This document shows positions 60,172-64,000 of a stretch of 64,000 bases of DNA, piece by piece. Location of the stretch: assembly GCF_016756395.1 (NCBI RefSeq), contig NZ_AP018365.1, forward strand, positions 1,364,001 to 1,428,000, in the 5' to 3' direction. The stretch comes from Streptomyces sp. SN-593. GTDB taxonomy: Bacteria; Actinomycetota; Actinomycetes; Streptomycetales; Streptomycetaceae. The notes beneath the pieces were generated by a model that did not search any database, had not been told where the DNA came from, and saw only the letters and a list, made by a program, of their open reading frames with translations. Each line of letters begins with the position of its first letter. Positions within the stretch are counted from its first letter, which is position 1. The translations under genes were made by a program, and so were the position numbers.

Positions 60172-61770
60172 TCACGCGGGGAGCGCGGACTCCACCATGG
60201 CGATCTCCTCCTGCTGTTCGTGGCGCCCGCCGAGCAGGGCGACCGTGACCGCGGCACAGGCCAGCGCGGCGATCCCGCAGACCGCGAACCCGATCGAGTA
60301 GCCGTGGTGCAGGGCGTCCACGGCCAGGGGTGCGGCCTTGCTGAAGGGGACGTCCGGCGGAACGGAGTTGGTCGCGACGGGTCCGGCTCCCGCGGCGGGC
60401 CCGGTGACGCCGGCGGGCAGGGTGGAGCCGGCCAGTGCGTGGTGGAAACTGGTGCCCGCCTTGCTCAGCGCGACGGCGCCGATCAGGGCGGGGCCCATGG
60501 CGAAGCCGAAGTCGCGGACCATGCTGGTGGCCGCCGCGGCCATCCCGGACAGCTTCGGCGGCACCGTGTTGACCACCGTCGCGGTCACCGACGAGACGGC
60601 GAAGGAGAAGCCGACCCCGACCAGGCCCATCGGCACGATCAGCGAGGGCAGCGACGCGTCGGAGATCGGCAGGTTCGCGGCCAGGAGCTGTCCGACCCCC
60701 ATCAGCAGGAAGCCGCCGCCGAGCACCCAGCGCGGCTGGAGCCGGGCCATGAGGAAGGACGTCAGCGGCAGCAGGAAGATCGTCAGGCCGCTGAGCAGGA
60801 TGAACGCGAACGCGGTGCGCATGGCGCTCTGGTGCTGGATGACCTCCATCCGGATGCTGATGGCGTAGGCGGTGCCGAGGAAGGAGAACATGCCGACCAC
60901 GGTCACCGCGGAGGCCAGCGCGAAGGCTCTGTTGCGGAACAGGTCCATCCGCAGCAGGGGGTTGGACACCTTCAGCTCGATGACGACGAACGCGACGAGC
61001 AGGACGGCCGCGACGGCGAAGGAGCCGACGATGGTGCCGCTGCCCCAGCCGGCGGTCGGCCCCTCGATGACGGCGTAGAGCAGCGCGAACAGCGCCAGGC
61101 CGATCGCGCACTGGCCGCCGACGTCGAGCGAGCGGCCCTCGGGCGAGCGGGAGTCCGCGGCGAAGAACCAGCTGAACGCGGCGTCGGCGGCGGCGAGGAC
61201 CATGATGACGAAGAACGCCCAGCGCCAACTGGTGTAGGTGGCCGTCAGTCCGCCGAGGAGCGGGGCGACGAAGTTGCCGGTGGACAGCAGCGCGGCCCAC
61301 AACGCGATCATGCGGGCGCGCTGGGCGTGGGTGCGGCTGCCGGAGGCGATGATCGCCAGGGTGGTCGGGAACAGGGTCGCGGAGCCGAGGCCCGCCACGA
61401 ACTGGCCGACGTACATCTGCGCGACGCCGGACGCGGTACCCGAGACCAGCTCGCCGACGAACAGCAGGGCGGCGCCGGCCACCAGCAGCTTCTTGCGGCC
61501 GAAGAGGTCGCCCAGCACGCCGAAGGTGAGTTCGAGGGCCGCGATGGGCAGCAGGGTGCAGTCGGATATCCAGTCGAGCTGGGAGGCGCCGGTGGGGTGC
61601 AGGACCGTCTGGAAGGTGCCGTTGAGGGTGGCCGGCACCGCCAGCCCGATCTGGGCCAGGCAGACGGCGAAGCCGACCGCCACGATCGTGGCCGTGTCGA
61701 GGGTGGTCGCGCGCGCGGCGGAGGAGGGTCGTTCGGCGGCGGCACCGGGCGCCGGAAGCGGTGAGGACAT
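60172..61770 (-). CDS. MFS transporter, DHA2 family
   Basis: A 532-aa membrane protein with about 14 hydrophobic segments. IVAVGFAVCLAQIGLAVPATL is TM1, GVLGDLFGRKKLLVAG the loop-2 motif, and LSTGNFVAPLLGGLTATYTSWRW the TM5 motif C region. It lies 74 bases downstream of the beta-helix gene on the same strand, likely one operon. A direct repeat lies in the gap. The substrate is unknown; uptake or efflux of an aromatic is suggested by the neighbouring IclR and pca genes. Confidence 0.92.
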   Translation of the reverse strand: MSSPLPAPGAAAERPSSAARATTLDTATIVAVGFAVCLAQIGLAVPATLNGTFQTVLHPTGASQLDWISDCTLLPIAALELTFGVLGDLFGRKKLLVAGAALLFVGELVSGTASGVAQMYVGQFVAGLGSATLFPTTLAIIASGSRTHAQRARMIALWAALLSTGNFVAPLLGGLTATYTSWRWAFFVIMVLAAADAAFSWFFAADSRSPEGRSLDVGGQCAIGLALFALLYAVIEGPTAGWGSGTIVGSFAVAAVLLVAFVVIELKVSNPLLRMDLFRNRAFALASAVTVVGMFSFLGTAYAISIRMEVIQHQSAMRTAFAFILLSGLTIFLLPLTSFLMARLQPRWVLGGGFLLMGVGQLLAANLPISDASLPSLIVPMGLVGVGFSFAVSSVTATVVNTVPPKLSGMAAAATSMVRDFGFAMGPALIGAVALSKAGTSFHHALAGSTLPAGVTGPAAGAGPVATNSVPPDVPFSKAAPLAVDALHHGYSIGFAVCGIAALACAAVTVALLGGRHEQQEEIAMVESALPA

Positions 61771-61810
61771 GGGAGGACCTGCTTCTTTCGAGGTCGTGGA
61801 GGGGTCAGTG

Positions 61811-61850
61811 CCGGTCGGGACCGGTCAGCACCGGTCGGGCCCGGTCAGCG
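61811..61850. repeat. 20-bp tandem duplication across the beta-helix stop codon
   Basis: Two adjacent 20-bp units, CCGGTCGGGACCGGTCAGCA and CCGGTCGGGCCCGGTCAGCG, differing at two positions. The second contains the stop codon of the minus-strand beta-helix gene (61845-61847). Each unit is itself nearly palindromic at CCGGTC/GACCGG, so it may also act as a hairpin. Confidence 0.85.
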
Positions 61851-63293
61851 CACGGCCACGGAGGCGCTGAACTCGGAGGTGCTGCCGGTCGTCAGGTCGG
61901 TGGCGGTCGCGGTGACCCGTCCGCCGTCGGCGGTGATGTGCCGCACCGCCGAGGTGGGCAGCGCGAGCTTCGCGTTGCCCTTGCCATCGGTGGTGACCAC
62001 CGCGGAGGTCAGGTAGGTCCGCCCGTCGCCGTACCCGGAGGGGTTGGCCTTGCGGTCGGCGTAGAACTCGATGCGGTAGCGGGTGGACGGCCGGGAGGCC
62101 AGGGTCGCGGTGACGGAGGTCGTGTTCCGGCTGGTCGCGGTGGTGATGACGGGGAAGTTCTGGATGCCGTCGGTGTCGCCGGCGTCGTCGGGGGTGACCC
62201 CGCCGGCACCGCGGTCGATGCCGAGGACGTCGGTGGGGTAGGCGGGGTCGGTGGCGCAGATCCCGCCGGCGTTGCAGGCGGAGACCGGGGCGCCGTCGCC
62301 GGAGATCTCGTTCCGGGTGAGTGTGGTCGACGCGCCGCTGACGACGATGCCCTCGTGGTTGCCGGTGAGGGTGTTGTCCTCGATCAGCTGGTGCGTGCCG
62401 CCGGCCTGGATCGCCTCGGCCTGGTGCGCGAAGAGGTTGTCCCTGACGACGTCGCTGTCGCCGGACAGTTGCAGGCCGTCGGAGAAGCCGCCGAGGAACG
62501 TGTTCCCCGCGATCAGGTTGCCGTTGTCCCCGTCGCCGGCAAACTCGATGTCCTGCGAGGGCAGGAACCCGCCGGGCGCGTCGCGCGGGGCCTCGAAGAC
62601 GTTGTCGGTGATGGTGCCGTCGGAGGTGCCGCGGGTGTACTCCATGCCGTCGCCGTTGTTGACGAAGGTGTTGTGCGCGACGGTGTTGCGCACGCTCAGG
62701 CCCGTGGTGGAGTTGCCCGCGCCGTCGTCGCCGGTGACCTCGATGCCCGCGGCGCCGACGTTGTTCGCGAGGTAGTTCCCGGCGAAGGTGTCGTCGTGGC
62801 TGCGCAGCGCGAGCAGGCCGATGCAGAAGTTCCGCACGGTCAGCCCGGAGATCGTCACGTTCCCGCTGTCCTCGACGGCGAGGCCCGGCGCATGGATCGA
62901 CCGGACGTTGGGCCCGCTGCCGGACGTCCACCCCGGGCAGGAGTCCATCGTCGAGGTGTCGATGAAGGACGAGCCGTCGATGCCGACCACCGGGTGCCCG
63001 GCCCGGTCGGTGCCCGCGCCGGTGATCGTCACCGCGTGGGTGATGACGGGCAGCGGCGAGGTGATCCGGATGATGCCGGCCGGCTTCCCGATCTCGATCC
63101 GGTCGGTGCCGTCGGCGGCGTTGCTCTGCTCCAGCGCCCAGCGCAGGGTCCCGGGCCGCCCGGTGTCCTCGGTACTGGTGACCCGCAGCACCCGGCCCTT
63201 CGCGGGCGCGGCCTGCGCCGGGGCCGCGCCGAGCACGGCGCAGCACGCGGCCGCCGTCGCGGCCGCCAGCAGGACTGTTCTCTTCTTGCTCAT
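61845..63293 (-). CDS. Secreted right-handed parallel beta-helix protein
   Basis: A 482-aa exported protein. The signal peptide is KKRTVLLAAATAAACCAVLGAAPAQAA. The CSLREA-like start VTSTEDTGRPGTLRWALEQSNAADGTDRIE is followed by beta-helix coils: VTISGLTVRNFCIGLLAL, NTVAHNTFVNNGDGME, GTITDNVFEA, NLIAGNTFLGGFSDGLQL, VVRDNLFAHQAEAIQ, LIEDNTLTGNHEGIVV. It ends in a beta-sandwich domain (about 385-482). The fold is that of pectate-lyase-like and surface-binding proteins; no lyase active site was identified. The ATG at 63293 follows AGAGAGG. The shared element lies upstream at 63342-63377. Confidence 0.88.
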   Translation of the reverse strand: MSKKRTVLLAAATAAACCAVLGAAPAQAAPAKGRVLRVTSTEDTGRPGTLRWALEQSNAADGTDRIEIGKPAGIIRITSPLPVITHAVTITGAGTDRAGHPVVGIDGSSFIDTSTMDSCPGWTSGSGPNVRSIHAPGLAVEDSGNVTISGLTVRNFCIGLLALRSHDDTFAGNYLANNVGAAGIEVTGDDGAGNSTTGLSVRNTVAHNTFVNNGDGMEYTRGTSDGTITDNVFEAPRDAPGGFLPSQDIEFAGDGDNGNLIAGNTFLGGFSDGLQLSGDSDVVRDNLFAHQAEAIQAGGTHQLIEDNTLTGNHEGIVVSGASTTLTRNEISGDGAPVSACNAGGICATDPAYPTDVLGIDRGAGGVTPDDAGDTDGIQNFPVITTATSRNTTSVTATLASRPSTRYRIEFYADRKANPSGYGDGRTYLTSAVVTTDGKGNAKLALPTSAVRHITADGGRVTATATDLTTGSTSEFSASVAVR

Positions 63294-63341
63294 CGTGCGG
63301 ACCTCTCTGTCCGTCGGGGCGTCGCCCGGCCTCACGTAGGT

Positions 63342-63377
63342 GTTCGCCTGATGAACCAATGCGCGTATGACGAACAC
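63342..63377 (-). promoter_or_regulatory. Shared upstream element, copy 2
   Basis: On the minus strand GTGTTCGTCATACGC-N6-GTTCA-N3-GGCGAAC, matching the element at 55624 in sequence and spacing. It ends 49 bases upstream of the beta-helix start. It predicts co-regulation of the beta-helix/MFS operon with the quinoprotein operon. Confidence 0.75.
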
Positions 63378-63733
63378 ACGAGGCGACCCTAGGAGCCCGG
63401 CGGGCAGGTGACAAGACCCGCGGGCCCCTCGACCTGGCGGCGGACGGCCGCGTGTTGCCGCAGGTGCGGCGGGACACGCGGGAGGAGGGAGGGGCGCGGG
63501 GGGCGGTGGTCCGGGCGATGCTCGCGGCCGGCGCCGCAGGCGCGTCAGCCGCGATCGGTCCGACGGCGTCCGGCCGTACGGCGTCCGGCCGTACGGCGGG
63601 TGGCCGTACGGCGGGTGGCTCTGCGGCGCGCTCTATGGCGCGGCTCGACCCCGGGCGGTGCCAGGGCGCGCGGCTCCATGCCGGGAGGCTCTGTGCCGGG
63701 CGGTGCCCTGCCGGGCGGATCGGCTCCGGCCGC
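63378..63733. other. Non-coding gap with repeats
   Basis: This 356-base gap lies between the beta-helix promoter and the HATPase gene. It contains the 15-bp tandem repeats at 63565-63624 and further degenerate GGCTCTGTGCCGGGCGGTGCC-like repetition to about 63722. I see no gene in it. Confidence 0.55.
63565..63624. repeat. 15-bp tandem repeat, four units
   Basis: Two exact copies of GGCGTCCGGCCGTAC (63565-63594) followed by GGCGGGTGGCCGTAC and GGCGGGTGGCTCTGC. The unit length is a multiple of three, but no gene spans it. Confidence 0.85.
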
Positions 63734-64000
63734 TCAGGGGCGGGAGCGCGGGCCGGGCACGTGGGGGTGCGGCCTGAAACAGGCGGTGACGTCCTTGCCC
63801 CGGGGGCAGGGGCGGGTGTCCCAGGTGTCGGCCAGCGCGTCGACGAGGAACATGCCCCGCCCACCGAGGGCGTCCTCGGAGGCGGGGCGTGGTTCGGGCA
63901 GGTGCGGGGAGTCGTCGTGCACGGTGACGTGCAGGCACTCGTGGTCCCAGGTCAGCACCAGTTGCGCGGCGCTGCGGGCGTGGCGGTGGGCGTTGGTGAC
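63734..64000 (-). CDS. HATPase-fold anti-sigma/regulatory protein, 5' part cut off
   Basis: The C-terminal 88 residues of a SpoIIAB/RsbW-like ATPase-fold protein. It begins inside the N box (VTNAHRHARSAAQLVLTW, with the Asn that chelates Mg), followed by VHDDSPHLPEP (the D of the G1 box) and GGRGMFLVDALADTWD (G2 box), ending in a basic Pro-rich tail. The start lies beyond the window's right edge. Streptomyces have many such small regulatory ATPases that act on anti-sigma antagonists or morphogenetic switches. It is not evidently connected with the neighbouring genes. Confidence 0.88.
   Translation of the reverse strand, partial: VTNAHRHARSAAQLVLTWDHECLHVTVHDDSPHLPEPRPASEDALGGRGMFLVDALADTWDTRPCPRGKDVTACFRPHPHVPGPRSRP

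Noticed and set aside
1..64000. tRNA, rRNA, riboswitch and intact insertion-sequence genes
   Set aside because: No cloverleaf with a GTTCRAnnC arm, no rRNA-like sequence, no recognisable riboswitch core and no transposase reading frame were seen on either strand by eye.

Overview
The window is very GC-rich, its genes are packed with GTG/TTG as well as ATG starts, TTA codons are almost absent, and it carries a type II polyketide synthase, a StrR-type regulator and ECF41/CMD and HATPase genes. All of this points to a Streptomyces or close relative. No rRNA, tRNA, CRISPR array or intact insertion sequence was found.

Layout. (1) 1-1673: two genes of apparently general metabolism on the minus strand, a partial CPWA-motif mycothiol-type reductase and a HemY-type porphyrinogen oxidase. 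(2) 1878-48930: a large aromatic polyketide cluster. Its left arm (1878-11708) holds tailoring genes: alpha/beta hydrolases, an NmrA-like protein, a TfdB-type FAD monooxygenase, a Rieske protein coupled to a class-C26 gamma-glutamyl hydrolase, an SDR, a CMD-family protein without its cysteines, a PAPS-type sulfotransferase and a secreted hydrolase with Asp at the nucleophile position. Next come two mosaic FAD monooxygenases (11890-14903), a PAPS-forming cysC-cysD-cysN set (15011-17831) and a StrR/NovG-like ParB-domain activator. The core PKS operon (20509-31925) has an FAD oxygenase, an ABM-fold oxygenase, a TcmI-type cyclase, KS-alpha, CLF, ACP, C9-type KR, two-domain aromatase/cyclase, two more FAD oxygenases and a hydrolase. 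An ECF41 sigma/CMD pair follows. Then comes a translationally coupled hydrazine cassette (34334-41417): 2[4Fe-4S] ferredoxin, unknown 662-aa protein, amidase, glutamine synthetase-like ligase, adenylosuccinate lyase-like protein and GNAT. After these lie an orphan response regulator, an MFS pump and an O-methyltransferase, and finally a CreD/CreE-like pair (45209-48930) predicted to make nitrous acid from aspartate. (3) 49649-55307: pcaIJHGBL of the protocatechuate branch of the beta-ketoadipate pathway. (4) 55733-63293: a quinoprotein, a Tat-exported TIM-barrel protein, an IclR regulator, an MFS transporter and a secreted beta-helix protein, two of them sharing an upstream element. (5) 63734-end: a truncated HATPase protein.

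How it may work together (inference). The minimal PKS, KR, ARO/CYC and TcmI-type cyclase are the angucycline set. The ABM oxygenase and FAD oxygenases would reshape the B ring towards a benzofluorene-type core. CreE/CreD would supply nitrite, the ferredoxin/unknown protein/GNAT/lyase/amidase/ligase cassette would make hydrazine and load it on glutamate, and the gamma-glutamyl hydrolase or amidase would release it. This is the kinamycin/lomaiviticin/fosfazinomycin logic. The added PAPS set and sulfotransferase suggest a sulfated product, a combination I do not recognise from a described cluster. Three palindromes of StrR type (8094, 11740, 34194) tie the left arm, the FAD oxygenases and the hydrazine operon to the StrR-like regulator. 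TTA codons in the sulfotransferase and one oxygenase suggest bldA dependence of those steps.
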